Source of the DNA: Oscillospiraceae bacterium
GTDB taxonomy: Bacteria; Bacillota; Clostridia; Oscillospirales; Oscillospiraceae
Reading direction: 5' to 3'
DNA length: 25,308 nucleotides
Assembly: GCA_016287555.1 (NCBI GenBank)
Contig: JAEFAK010000005.1
Location: 1-25,308 of the forward strand
Position numbers and translations under genes: made by a program
Shown: positions 1-6,591 of the stretch, piece by piece
Layout: each line of letters opens with the position of its first letter
How positions within the stretch are numbered: position 1 is the first letter of the stretch
The notes under the pieces: generated by a model
What the model saw: the letters and a program-made list of their open reading frames with translations, nothing else
What the model was told of the DNA's origin: nothing
Databases searched by the model: none

Positions 1-429
1 CTTCGGGTAGTGCTGCATGCGCTTTGACAGGCCGACCCTGTCAAGAGCTTTCTCCGCGAGTTCCCTGCGCAGGGACGGCTTCGTCCCTCTGTAAATGAGG
101 GGCAGCTCGACGTTTTCGAGAGCAGTCAGGTCGTCTATGAGATTAAAGCCCTGAAAGATGAAGCCTATCTCCTTATTGCGTATGCGGGAGAGCTCATGGT
201 CGTTCATCTCGGTTATCTCCTCCCCGTCGAGCGTGTACTCGCCGTAGGTCGGGATATCCAGACAGCCGAGGACGTTCATGAGCGTGCTCTTGCCGGAGCC
301 CGACGCGCCGATGATTGCGACGAACTCCCGTCTGTCTATCTGCAGAGAGACGCCGTTGAGCGCGCGGACCTCGCTGTCCCTGCCCTCGTTATATATCTTG
401 TATACGTCTTTGATGTCGATAAGGCTCAT
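1..429 (-). CDS. ABC transporter ATP-binding protein, MacB/LolD type (partial; C-terminal part outside window)
   Basis: This is the ATPase of an ABC exporter, expected to energise a MacB-like permease encoded beyond the left edge. The visible 143 codons show a Walker A (GASGSGKST, residues 41-49), a Q-loop (IFQGFNL, Q93) and the ENVELPL segment typical of the MacB/LolD subfamily. The frame is still open at position 1, just before the expected LSGGQ signature, so the gene is cut by the window and is not truncated biologically. The ATG at 429 lies one base after the stop of the upstream adaptor gene. The two are therefore co-transcribed and probably translationally coupled. An adaptor plus ATPase is the usual arrangement for tripartite-like or Gram-positive macrolide/peptide exporters. 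The substrate cannot be read from sequence. Confidence 0.93.
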   Translation of the reverse strand, partial: MSLIDIKDVYKIYNEGRDSEVRALNGVSLQIDRREFVAIIGASGSGKSTLMNVLGCLDIPTYGEYTLDGEEITEMNDHELSRIRNKEIGFIFQGFNLIDDLTALENVELPLIYRGTKPSLRRELAEKALDRVGLSKRMQHYPK

Positions 430-430
430 G

Positions 431-2077
431 TTATCCTATCATCATGCCGGGAGCTTCCCAGCTGTTGGCGGATTCGGTTATGTAGGCCGTGAAGACCTCG
501 CAGTCCTCCGGCACTCCGCTGATGACCTCGACGACACGCTCGTCGGAAAGTCCCGTCACGATGGGAACTGCGCAGAAGCCCTCGGGCACGATACCCTCTT
601 CAAGCTCCACGGCGCCTTCCCAGCCCTCTCCGCGCACGAACAGGCAGGGGCCGTATTCTGTATATTTGACGGCCTCCGTCGGGGCGAGGACGCAGTCGTC
701 GCTCTGGCTGCCCATGATGCTGTAAGAGCAGTACATGCCGCTCTTCATGTTGCCGTCGTAGTTTTCTATCTCGATCTTCGCAGGGAAATACGCCACGCCG
801 TAATCGCTCTTTCCCTCCATGCTGACGGAGATGACCGTCCCGGAGTAGGAGAGCTCCGTCCCGGAATAGAGCGTCACGTCAACGTACGTTCCGGGCGTAA
901 CGTTCGCCACGTCCTGCCCGTCGATCTGGGCGTCGAGTATCATTTTGGTGGTATCGGAAATGGTTATCGCGGCGCCGGCAGGCACCTCCTCGCCCGGTAT
1001 GAGCGTGCAGGCCATTACCGTCCCGGATATGGGCGCGGTCGCAGAGTAGCCTTCAAAGAGCTGCATGGCTTCTTCGACCTCCCTGCGGCGCTGATCGACG
1101 CTCTCCTGCGCGGCCATGACGGCCTCGTTGAGGGAGCTGAGCTGGTCGGAATAGCTGTCGGAATCGAGCCTGATGAGCTGCTGGCCGGACCATACGCGCA
1201 GATAGTTCTTCGCATCCACGCGCAGGACCGTCCCGGAGGCCTCCGCCTTGATCGGGATCTGCTTTATGTATTCGAGCTTGCCGCTCTCGTAGGCATACAT
1301 CAATTCTCCCGCAGGAGTCGGGACGCTTCCGGAGGCGATCATGTCCTCGGTCAGCGTGCCGGGATTGTTCGCCACGAGGACGACCTCGAAGAGCTTGCCG
1401 CCCTCGGGGGTTATGCGCTCTATCATCGTCACGCTCTCGACCTTCGCGTCAAGGACGCTCATCGTCGCGGGAATGGATATCGCAGCATACATGCCGGGCC
1501 TTATCTCTCCGGCGTAAGCGTAGCTGAAATACTGCGTGAGTCTGACCTGCGAATCGTCGATAAGCGTCGCGACGACCTGGCCCTTGCCCACGCTGTCGCC
1601 CTCGCGCACCTCGCAGTCGATTATTTTGCCGGCTCCGGGAGAAGTTATGACGAGCTTGGCCTGCTCTGAGTACAGCTCGCTGAGACGCTTGTTGGCCTCG
1701 TTGAGCGACTTCTGCGCCGCGTCAAGAGCTTTGTTCGCAGCGTCGACCGCCTTCTGCGCCTCGGTCGGCTCGACCTTGTAAAGGAGCTGCCCGGCTTCGA
1801 CGTAGTCTCCCACCTCGCAGTTCACTTCCTCGACGACGCCCTTCTGCGTGACAGCTATCGTCTCGCTCTTGGCAGGCTGGACGATGCCGCTGCCCTCGAT
1901 CATCTTGACGATCGAACCGCGGTACGTCCAATCGGACATAAGGGTCTTCGTGACCTTCTCCTTCCCAAACAGCTTGAAAAGGCCGAAGGCTATGGCGGCC
2001 AATACGACGACGGCGATCGCTATGCCGATGATGCGCTTTACCGTCTTCTTTTTCTTCCCGGATCTTTTGCGTTCCAT
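431..2077 (-). CDS. HlyD/MacA-like membrane-fusion (adaptor) protein with two adaptor modules
   Basis: This 548-residue protein is an envelope adaptor partner of the following ABC ATPase. A Lys/Arg-rich N-terminus is followed by one membrane segment (about residues 14-37), so most of the chain is extracytoplasmic. Two consecutive adaptor units can be traced: a lipoyl-like half near 70-110, an Ala/Lys-rich coiled coil near 112-145 and a second lipoyl half (TSPGAGKI) near 147-175; then another lipoyl half near 265-320, a coiled coil near 322-350 and ATAPISGTV near 352-390, followed by beta-barrel-like sequence. The usual MacA length is about 370-400, so it is long. The start at 2077 is chosen over an in-frame ATG at 2098 because GGAGG (2083-2087) sits five bases upstream of it. 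Function is known at family level only; the substrate is unknown. Confidence 0.88.
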   Translation of the reverse strand: MERKRSGKKKKTVKRIIGIAIAVVVLAAIAFGLFKLFGKEKVTKTLMSDWTYRGSIVKMIEGSGIVQPAKSETIAVTQKGVVEEVNCEVGDYVEAGQLLYKVEPTEAQKAVDAANKALDAAQKSLNEANKRLSELYSEQAKLVITSPGAGKIIDCEVREGDSVGKGQVVATLIDDSQVRLTQYFSYAYAGEIRPGMYAAISIPATMSVLDAKVESVTMIERITPEGGKLFEVVLVANNPGTLTEDMIASGSVPTPAGELMYAYESGKLEYIKQIPIKAEASGTVLRVDAKNYLRVWSGQQLIRLDSDSYSDQLSSLNEAVMAAQESVDQRRREVEEAMQLFEGYSATAPISGTVMACTLIPGEEVPAGAAITISDTTKMILDAQIDGQDVANVTPGTYVDVTLYSGTELSYSGTVISVSMEGKSDYGVAYFPAKIEIENYDGNMKSGMYCSYSIMGSQSDDCVLAPTEAVKYTEYGPCLFVRGEGWEGAVELEEGIVPEGFCAVPIVTGLSDERVVEVISGVPEDCEVFTAYITESANSWEAPGMMIG

Positions 2078-2189
2078 GACGTCCTCCGTATGCGGCACAG
2101 GCGCCGCAGCTTATTGAAAAGCATACTATGACTTAATTGTTTTGACGAAATGCAGCGGCAAAAAGTTGCATCGTTATTTGCATTGTTGT

Positions 2190-2217
2190 TTGATTATAGC
2201 ACATTATATGGTATACT
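2190..2217 (+). promoter_or_regulatory. Promoter of the chromate-transporter gene pair
   Basis: TTGATT (2190-2195), a 16-base spacer and TATACT (2212-2217) with an extended TGG immediately before the -10. Transcription would start near 2224, about 63 bases before the TTG start codon. It overlaps the minus-strand -10 of the adaptor operon, so the two promoters are back to back. Confidence 0.6.
2193..2201 (-). promoter_or_regulatory. Extended -10 promoter candidate for the adaptor/ABC operon
   Basis: The minus strand reads TGCTATAAT (TG at 2200-2201, TATAAT at 2193-2198), a perfect extended -10. No good -35 is visible 16-18 bases upstream, which extended -10 promoters tolerate. The start point would be near 2186, giving a leader of about 110 bases. 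A second TATAAT lies at 2203-2208. Confidence 0.5.
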
Positions 2218-2234
2218 TGCTATATCTTTTATTG

Positions 2235-2269
2235 GAATATCTTGTTTTTAATATGAATATCTTGTTTTT
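2235..2269 (+). repeat. 15-base direct repeat pair in the chr leader
   Basis: GAATATCTTGTTTTT occurs at 2235-2249 and again at 2255-2269, a spacing of exactly 20 bases (about two helical turns). A weaker ATATCTT copy lies at 2222-2228. The pair sits between the predicted start site and the ribosome binding site of the chr genes. Confidence 0.8.
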
Positions 2270-2272
2270 TCC

Positions 2273-2278
2273 GAGGAG
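2273..2278 (+). promoter_or_regulatory. Ribosome binding site selecting a TTG start
   Basis: GAGGAG eight bases before TTG at 2287. No in-frame ATG exists at a workable distance, so TTG is the likely start of the first chr gene. Confidence 0.7.
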
Positions 2279-2286
2279 AAATCGTC

Positions 2287-2877
2287 TTGGAGAGAAAAAA
2301 ACAGAAAAAGTTTATAAGGCTGCTGCTCATTTTCCTCTCGGCGCTGAAAATGGGCGCGGTCACGTTCGGCGGCGGGCTCGCCATGATACCCGTCATCGAG
2401 CACGAATACTGCGAAAAGCGCGGCTGGGTCGCGAAAGACGAGATAGGCGACATCACGGCCGTCGCGCAGACGCTCCCCGGCATGATCGCCGTCAATGCGA
2501 GCATGCTCGCCGCCTACAGGGCCGACGGAGCCGCTGCGGCAATCGTGGCGGGGATAGGCTGCGTCCTGCCGAGCCTCGTTATCCTCTGCGCAGTCGCGGT
2601 CTTCTATAACGCATTCGTGACGAATCCTTATGTGCGCGGCGCTCTGCGCGGAGTCTCCGGCGCCGTGATAGCTCTCTTCATCAAGTCTCTTATCAAGATG
2701 ATCAAAAGCGGCCTCGTCGACATATACACGGTCGTCATCTTCGTCGCCGCGGCCGTGCTCATATTCGTATTTCCCTCGCTGAACGTCATTTTCGTCATCC
2801 TTGGCGGCGGCGTCATCGGGCTCGTCCTCTACTACTTCATACTCAGGCGCGGAAGGGGGCCGAAGATCGATGGCTGA
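2287..2877 (+). CDS. Chromate transporter family protein, short-chain subunit A
   Basis: This integral membrane protein (196 residues) belongs to the CHR family, which in short-chain form works as two separate half-size subunits. The family hallmarks are present: VTFGGGLAMIP near residues 24-34, then a glutamate-containing region (EHEYCEKRGW), and QTLPGMIAVNASM near 63-75. Several hydrophobic segments follow, to about residue 189. It starts at TTG with GAGGAG eight bases upstream. The stop overlaps the next gene by eight bases, which indicates coupled translation of the two halves. Family members export chromate in some bacteria, but many clostridial paralogues have no proven substrate, so chromate is a name, not a demonstrated function here. 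Confidence 0.9.
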   Translation: MERKKQKKFIRLLLIFLSALKMGAVTFGGGLAMIPVIEHEYCEKRGWVAKDEIGDITAVAQTLPGMIAVNASMLAAYRADGAAAAIVAGIGCVLPSLVILCAVAVFYNAFVTNPYVRGALRGVSGAVIALFIKSLIKMIKSGLVDIYTVVIFVAAAVLIFVFPSLNVIFVILGGGVIGLVLYYFILRRGRGPKIDG

Positions 2878-3424
2878 GCTTCTTACCCTCTTCTGGATAT
2901 TCTGCAAGATCGGGCTCTTCACGATAGGCGGAGGCATGGCTATGCTCCCCCTCGTCCAGCAGGAGCTCGTCAGACGCGGCCTCATGAGCATGAGCGAGAC
3001 GATAGACATGGTCGCCATATCCCAGATGACGCCCGGCCCGTTCGCGGCCAACTGCGCGACCTTCGCGGGGATGCGGCTCTACGGCGTCCCCGGCGCGATA
3101 GCGGCGACAGCCGGCGTCGCGCTGCCGTCGATCGTCATATGCCTCATAGTCTCGAGGTTTTTCTTCAAGTTCAACGGCTCGCCGCTCGTCAAGTCGGTCC
3201 TCTCCGGGATAAAGCCCGTTGTCGCGGCGCTCGTGCTGTCCGGGCTCGTCTCGGTCGCGTCGTCCGCGCTTTTCCCCGGCGGGTTCGTCTTCTCCTTCGC
3301 CGCGCTCGACGTGCACGTCCTCGTCGTAGCGGCAGTTATGACGGTACTGATGCTGAAGACGAAGGTCAGCCCCGCCCTGCTCGTCGTCGCGGCGGGTATA
3401 TTCGGGGCGATTTTCCTGAGATAG
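2870..3424 (+). CDS. Chromate transporter family protein, short-chain subunit B
   Basis: This second half-transporter of the pair (184 residues) carries TIGGGMAMLPLV near residues 17-28, QMTPGPFAANCATFAG near 51-66 and ALPS near 85-88, followed by hydrophobic helices. Start ATG 2870 is preferred over an upstream in-frame start because the protein then begins MAELLTLFWIF like its relatives, and a GGAAGGGGG ribosome binding site lies at 2851-2859. It overlaps the end of subunit A by eight bases. The two proteins are homologous halves expected to form a heterodimer with antiparallel topology, as is known for short-chain CHR pairs. Transcription ends at the hairpin at 3453-3486. Confidence 0.9.
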   Translation: MAELLTLFWIFCKIGLFTIGGGMAMLPLVQQELVRRGLMSMSETIDMVAISQMTPGPFAANCATFAGMRLYGVPGAIAATAGVALPSIVICLIVSRFFFKFNGSPLVKSVLSGIKPVVAALVLSGLVSVASSALFPGGFVFSFAALDVHVLVVAAVMTVLMLKTKVSPALLVVAAGIFGAIFLR

Positions 3425-3452
3425 CTTATATTATGTAAACTAACTTGTGTAA

Positions 3453-3486
3453 AAAAAGGAACTCACAAAAATGTGAGTTCCTTTTT
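3453..3486. terminator. Bidirectional intrinsic terminator between convergent genes
   Basis: A perfect 14-base-pair stem (3453-3466 with 3473-3486) with a six-base loop. A-tracts on the 5' side and T-tracts on the 3' side make it U-tailed in both directions. It serves the chr pair on plus and the efp/Cys-rich operon on minus. Confidence 0.9.
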
Positions 3487-3501
3487 GCTTATCCGTTCTG
3501 A

Positions 3502-3993
3502 TCAGTCGTCGTGGTCGTGGCCGCAGCAGCAATCGTCCCCGTCGTCCTCGTCAAAGTCGAACTCAAGGGTCTCGCCGCACTTGGGGCACTTGATGGAATC
3601 AAGGGCGATCACGTCCTCGTCGACGGTGAACTCGCCGCCGCAGGAGGGGCACTTGATCTCGAAGAAGAGCGGCTCGCCGTCGTCATCGCAGCAGCAGTCT
3701 TCGTCGTCGCAGCAGCACTCATCGTCGTCATCGTCGCAGCAGCAGCACTCGTCGTCGTCATCGTCCTCGCAGACCTCGTCGAGGAAATCCTCGACGTCTC
3801 CCAGATCATCGGAAAGCTGGTCGATCTCCTCGGCCAGGTCGAGGGCGTTCTCGTTGATATCGTCTATCTCGAGGGCAATGTCCTCAAGGATGTCGGCCAT
3901 GACGGTCAGAAGCTTGCCGGTATTCTCCGACGCGTCGATCTGCATGCCCTCCATGAGGCCCTTAAGATAAGCTACTCTCTCGGAAATGGTCAT
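3502..3993 (-). CDS. CD1247-type N-terminal helical domain + Cys/Asp-rich tract + zinc ribbon
   Basis: The 163-residue protein has three parts. Residues 1-73 are acidic and helical (MTISERVAYLKGLMEGM...), matching what clostridial annotations call the CD1247 N-terminal domain. Residues 74-105 are almost only Asp, Glu and Cys, with the unit DDDDDECCC at 77-85 and 87-95 and CCC at 100-102. Residues 115-139 are a CPSC/CPKC zinc ribbon, and the tail ends CCCGHDHDD. There are 18 cysteines in all, at 75, 83-86, 93-95, 100-102, 115, 118, 136, 139 and 155-157. It starts 18 bases after the efp stop with AGGAGG at 4001-4006. The function is unknown; the ribbon should bind zinc, and the Cys/Asp tract suggests metal storage or sensing (inference). 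Confidence 0.85.
   Translation of the reverse strand: MTISERVAYLKGLMEGMQIDASENTGKLLTVMADILEDIALEIDDINENALDLAEEIDQLSDDLGDVEDFLDEVCEDDDDDECCCCDDDDDECCCDDEDCCCDDDGEPLFFEIKCPSCGGEFTVDEDVIALDSIKCPKCGETLEFDFDEDDGDDCCCGHDHDD
3709..3765 (-). repeat. 30-base-period tandem duplication encoding DDDDDECCC
   Basis: Positions 3709-3735 and 3739-3765 match at 26 of 27 bases and are separated by one extra Cys codon. They lie within the Cys/Asp-rich tract and look like a recent codon-level duplication. Confidence 0.85.
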
Positions 3994-4011
3994 AACTAAA
4001 CCTCCTGTGTA

Positions 4012-4575
4012 TCAGCCTTTGGCGCGCTCAAGGTATTCGCCGGAGCGCGTGTCGATCTTGATCCTGTCGCCTGTATTGATGAACAGAGGCACCTTGACCT
4101 CAGCGCCGGTCTCAAGAATGGCGGGCTTGGTGACGTTGGTCGCCGTATCGCCGCGGAAGCCGGGATCGGTCTGGGTGACCTCGAGCTCGACGAAGCTGGG
4201 CGGCTCGACACCGAAGATGACGCCCTTATAGCTCATGACCTTGCAGATGGTATTTTCCTTGACGAAGCGGAAGGCGTCGCCGAGGTGCTTGGAGTCGATG
4301 GGCGTGAGATCATAGGTCTCGGTGTCCATGAAGTAGTACAGATCGCCGTCGTTGTAGCTGTATTCCATCTCTCGGCGCTCGATGTACGCGTTCTCGAATT
4401 TATCGCTGGGGTTGAAGGTCGTCTCGGTAACGGCTCCGGTAATGACGTTGCGCATCTTCGTGCGGACGAAGGCGGCGCCCTTGCCGGGCTTGACATGCTG
4501 GAACTCTATGACCTGCATAACGTTCCCGTCCATGTCGAAAGTAACACCGTTTCTGAAATCGCCGGCTGTAATCAT
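4012..4575 (-). CDS. efp: Translation elongation factor P
   Basis: EF-P (187 residues) binds ribosomes stalled at polyproline stretches and promotes peptide-bond formation. The length is typical, with the N-terminal KOW-like domain followed by two OB domains. The modification loop reads HVKPGKGAAF, placing the conserved lysine at residue 32, the type seen in Firmicutes. The C-terminal segment GDRIKIDTRSGEYLERA is intact. Start ATG 4575 is supported by GAGGAG at 4583-4588. It has its own promoter (4616-4644) although an aminopeptidase gene lies upstream on the same strand, as in Bacillus yqhT-efp. The Cys-rich CD1247-type gene follows 18 bases downstream and is probably co-transcribed. No modification gene is visible in this window. 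Confidence 0.98.
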   Translation of the reverse strand: MITAGDFRNGVTFDMDGNVMQVIEFQHVKPGKGAAFVRTKMRNVITGAVTETTFNPSDKFENAYIERREMEYSYNDGDLYYFMDTETYDLTPIDSKHLGDAFRFVKENTICKVMSYKGVIFGVEPPSFVELEVTQTDPGFRGDTATNVTKPAILETGAEVKVPLFINTGDRIKIDTRSGEYLERAKG

Positions 4576-4615
4576 AAAGAGTCTCCTCTCAATAGAATGT
4601 AATATAACTCGAAGT

Positions 4616-4644
4616 ATTATACCTTATTCGGCGCGTTTTTGCAA
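4616..4644 (-). promoter_or_regulatory. Promoter of efp
   Basis: On the minus strand TTGCAA (4639-4644), a 17-base spacer and a perfect TATAAT (4616-4621). The start would be near 4609, about 33 bases before the efp ATG. A small hairpin (4641-4646 with 4651-4656) overlaps the -35 edge. Confidence 0.75.
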
Positions 4645-4666
4645 GATTTTTCTTGCTTTGCATCCT

Positions 4667-5728
4667 TTACAGGATGATAAGCTCCTTCGGCGCCTTCGTG
4701 ATGTCCTCGCAGCCGTCCTCGCGCAGGACTATGACGTCCTCGATGCGCACGCCGAATCTGCCCGGAAGATAGATGCCCGGCTCGGCGGAAATGACGGCTC
4801 CGGCGGGAAGCGGATCGTTGTTGGTCGGCATGGCGTTGGGCGGCTCATGGATATCCAGACCGAGGCTGTGGCCGAAGCTGTGGCCGAAATATTCGCCGTA
4901 GCCCGCGGCGTCGATGACGTCGCGCGCGGCCTTGTCCACTTCGCGGCCGGTCACGCCGGCCTTCGCGGCGGCTATGCCGGCAAGCTGCGCTTCGAGTACG
5001 ATGTCGTAGACCTTGCGCATCTCCTTGGTCACCTTGCCTATCGCGACGGTGCGCGTCATATCGGAGCAGTATCCGCCCAGGATGCAGCCGAAGTCCATCG
5101 TCAGGAAATCGCCCTTCTTTATGACCTTGTCGCCGGGGACCCCATGGGGCATGCTGGATTTTTCTCCCGTCACGACAATGGGCTCGAAGGATACATTTTC
5201 AGCGCCGAGCTTGAGCATATTATATACGAGCTCAGCCGCGACCTCCTTCTCGGTCATGCCCGGCCTGATGATGCCGAGGACCTTGTCCAGCGCTTTCTCT
5301 GCGAGCCTCTGCGCGGCGATGAGCGCCTCCACCTCGGGCTGCTGCTTGACGGCGCGCAGGCGGGACATGAGCCCTCCCTCGGCTGTGAGCTCGGCCCCGA
5401 GCTTCTCTTTCATGCGGGCAAACTCAGCGCAGCTTATATACCCGTCCTCAAAGCCTAGCTTTTTTATTCCCTCTTTTTCGAGAACGGCGTTGACCTGAGC
5501 GTACCAGTCGTATTTATTGGTCACGAGCTCGACCTCGGCTCCGCTTATGGCGCTGCGTGCCGCCTCGATATAACGCGAGTCGACGAAGAAATGGGCTGAC
5601 TTTCTCGTTATGAGGACCGTCCCCTCCGTGGAGGGAAAGCCCGTCGCATAGCGGCGGTTGGTCGGGCTTATGAGAAGTATCGCTTCAAGATCGGTCAGCG
5701 CGTCGGTGATCCTTTTTACATTGTCCAT
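4667..5728 (-). CDS. M24 family Xaa-Pro aminopeptidase/dipeptidase (PepP/PepQ-like)
   Basis: A cytosolic dinuclear-metal peptidase (353 residues) that cleaves N-terminal Xaa-Pro bonds. The N-terminal creatinase-like domain (about 1-125) contains LISPTNRRYATGF. The pita-bread catalytic domain shows the metal ligands in MDFGCILGGYCSDMTRT (two Asp), GHSFGHSLGLDIHE (His), AEPGIYLPG (Glu) and GVRIEDVIVL (Glu). The start at 5728 is chosen over longer in-frame extensions: GAGGTG (5735-5740) lies six bases upstream, and the extension is low-complexity sequence running across the promoter. Placement beside efp is common in Firmicutes and links proline-peptide turnover with polyproline translation. PepP and PepQ specificity cannot be separated by eye. 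Confidence 0.93.
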   Translation of the reverse strand: MDNVKRITDALTDLEAILLISPTNRRYATGFPSTEGTVLITRKSAHFFVDSRYIEAARSAISGAEVELVTNKYDWYAQVNAVLEKEGIKKLGFEDGYISCAEFARMKEKLGAELTAEGGLMSRLRAVKQQPEVEALIAAQRLAEKALDKVLGIIRPGMTEKEVAAELVYNMLKLGAENVSFEPIVVTGEKSSMPHGVPGDKVIKKGDFLTMDFGCILGGYCSDMTRTVAIGKVTKEMRKVYDIVLEAQLAGIAAAKAGVTGREVDKAARDVIDAAGYGEYFGHSFGHSLGLDIHEPPNAMPTNNDPLPAGAVISAEPGIYLPGRFGVRIEDVIVLREDGCEDITKAPKELIIL

Positions 5729-5791
5729 GATCTGCACCTCACTTATTCTGAGCGCGCGCCGACATGGCGGCACGCGTGGCTTTCCGGAAGT

Positions 5792-5820
5792 ATTATAGCA
5801 CTCGGCTGCGTCCGTGTCCA
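5792..5820 (-). promoter_or_regulatory. Promoter of the M24 aminopeptidase gene
   Basis: The minus strand reads TGGACA (5815-5820), a 17-base spacer and a perfect TATAAT (5792-5797). The start would be near 5785, leaving a leader of about 57 bases. It lies in the 107-base gap divergent from the unrecognised plus-strand gene, just upstream of that gene's ribosome binding site. Confidence 0.75.
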
Positions 5821-5835
5821 CAGGAGGAAACGCAT

Positions 5836-6555
5836 ATGCGTCTATATCTTGCGGCGCCGCCTCAGCTCCTGCGGGAGGCGGGCAAATGGGGTCTTCCGCC
5901 GGCACACATGGCGTACCGTATCGCGGGCGGAGTTTTCATGCGCGATGCGTCTTTCGACGCAGTCGGCGGGATGATGGCGCTGCGCGTTACGGGCGAAGCC
6001 GCGCCGGAGCTCGCGCGCGACGTGCTGCGGGAGTGCCGCGTCCGCTCCTTTTCGGGATTTCTTCTCGAAAGCGCGGACGGTACGCCGCTCTCCCCTTTCG
6101 CGCAGAGGCTCGGGGCGGAGATACCTGTCAGGTACGGCGGCGGAGGACGAAATTACGGCGCGTTCATATCGACGGAGATATTCCGCGGGAGCTTTGCCGA
6201 GGCCGTACGCGGCGCGGCGGGAGACGCTCCCTTCCGCGCGGCGGCGGACCTCTCAGTCGGCTTCAGGCTCTATGCTCCGCCCTGCCCGGACGGGCGCTGT
6301 ACGCGGCTTTCAAGAGCGAAAGCGGCGAAGCTGCTCGCCTGCGCGGGCAGGTCCTATTTCTCGGAAAAGCTCTGTGTCAACTATGCCGCGCTCTTTTCGG
6401 GCGGAAAGCCGCGATTTCTGCTTTTCGATACGCCGGCGTCCGTCGCCGCGAAAATACGGGCTCTGCGCGCGGCTGGGACAGAGAGCGCGGTGCTGCTCTA
6501 TTCCGAGAACACGCCGGACACTCTGCGCGCGGCTCTGGCCGCTGCGGGAAAATGA
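5836..6555 (+). CDS. Unrecognised protein, no confident family
   Basis: A 239-residue predicted soluble protein with no signal peptide or membrane helix. The ATG at 5836 is preceded by AGGAGG (5822-5827) eight bases upstream, and the frame has the G/C third-position bias of its neighbours, so it is very likely expressed. It alternates short hydrophobic strands (RLYLAAP, ALRVTG, FSGFLLES, FLLFD, AVLLYS) with Ala-rich helices, suggesting an alpha/beta fold. The segment around FLLFDTPASVAAKIRAL faintly recalls the end of GH18-like barrels, but I see no DxxDxE catalytic motif. Arg and Ala are abundant. It stands alone between the divergent aminopeptidase gene and convergent rpsU. Its stop codon abuts the shared terminator. 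Confidence 0.75.
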   Translation: MRLYLAAPPQLLREAGKWGLPPAHMAYRIAGGVFMRDASFDAVGGMMALRVTGEAAPELARDVLRECRVRSFSGFLLESADGTPLSPFAQRLGAEIPVRYGGGGRNYGAFISTEIFRGSFAEAVRGAAGDAPFRAAADLSVGFRLYAPPCPDGRCTRLSRAKAAKLLACAGRSYFSEKLCVNYAALFSGGKPRFLLFDTPASVAAKIRALRAAGTESAVLLYSENTPDTLRAALAAAGK

Positions 6556-6556
6556 A

Positions 6557-6584
6557 AAAGCAGACGACTTTCGCCGTCTGCTTT
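6557..6584. terminator. Bidirectional terminator between the unknown gene and rpsU
   Basis: A ten-base-pair stem (6557-6566 with 6575-6584) with an eight-base loop, beginning two bases after the plus-strand stop. In the minus direction it is followed by T-rich sequence (TTTTTCATTTT), a good end for rpsU. The plus-direction tail is short. Confidence 0.75.
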
Positions 6585-6591
6585 CGTCAGA

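Noticed and set aside
278..1669. 463-codon plus-strand frame opposite the adaptor gene
   Set aside because: Crosses the end of the real ABC/adaptor pair, has no ribosome binding site and encodes no recognisable motif.
3670..3775. Trinucleotide-like repeats as a CRISPR or intergenic satellite
   Set aside because: They are in-frame Asp and Cys codons of a well-supported gene, with no spacers.
3511..3999. Plus-strand Val/Ala-rich frame opposite the Cys/Asp-rich gene
   Set aside because: Asp/Cys codons read in reverse give Val/Ala repeats; the minus frame has the ribosome binding site, the zinc ribbon and the efp operon context.
4641..4656. Hairpin as a terminator after the M24 peptidase gene
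   Set aside because: In the minus direction the six-pair stem is followed by A residues, not T, so it does not form an intrinsic terminator.
5729..5905. N-terminal extension of the M24 peptidase
   Set aside because: It would run through the peptidase's own promoter; the ATG at 5728 has a proper ribosome binding site.
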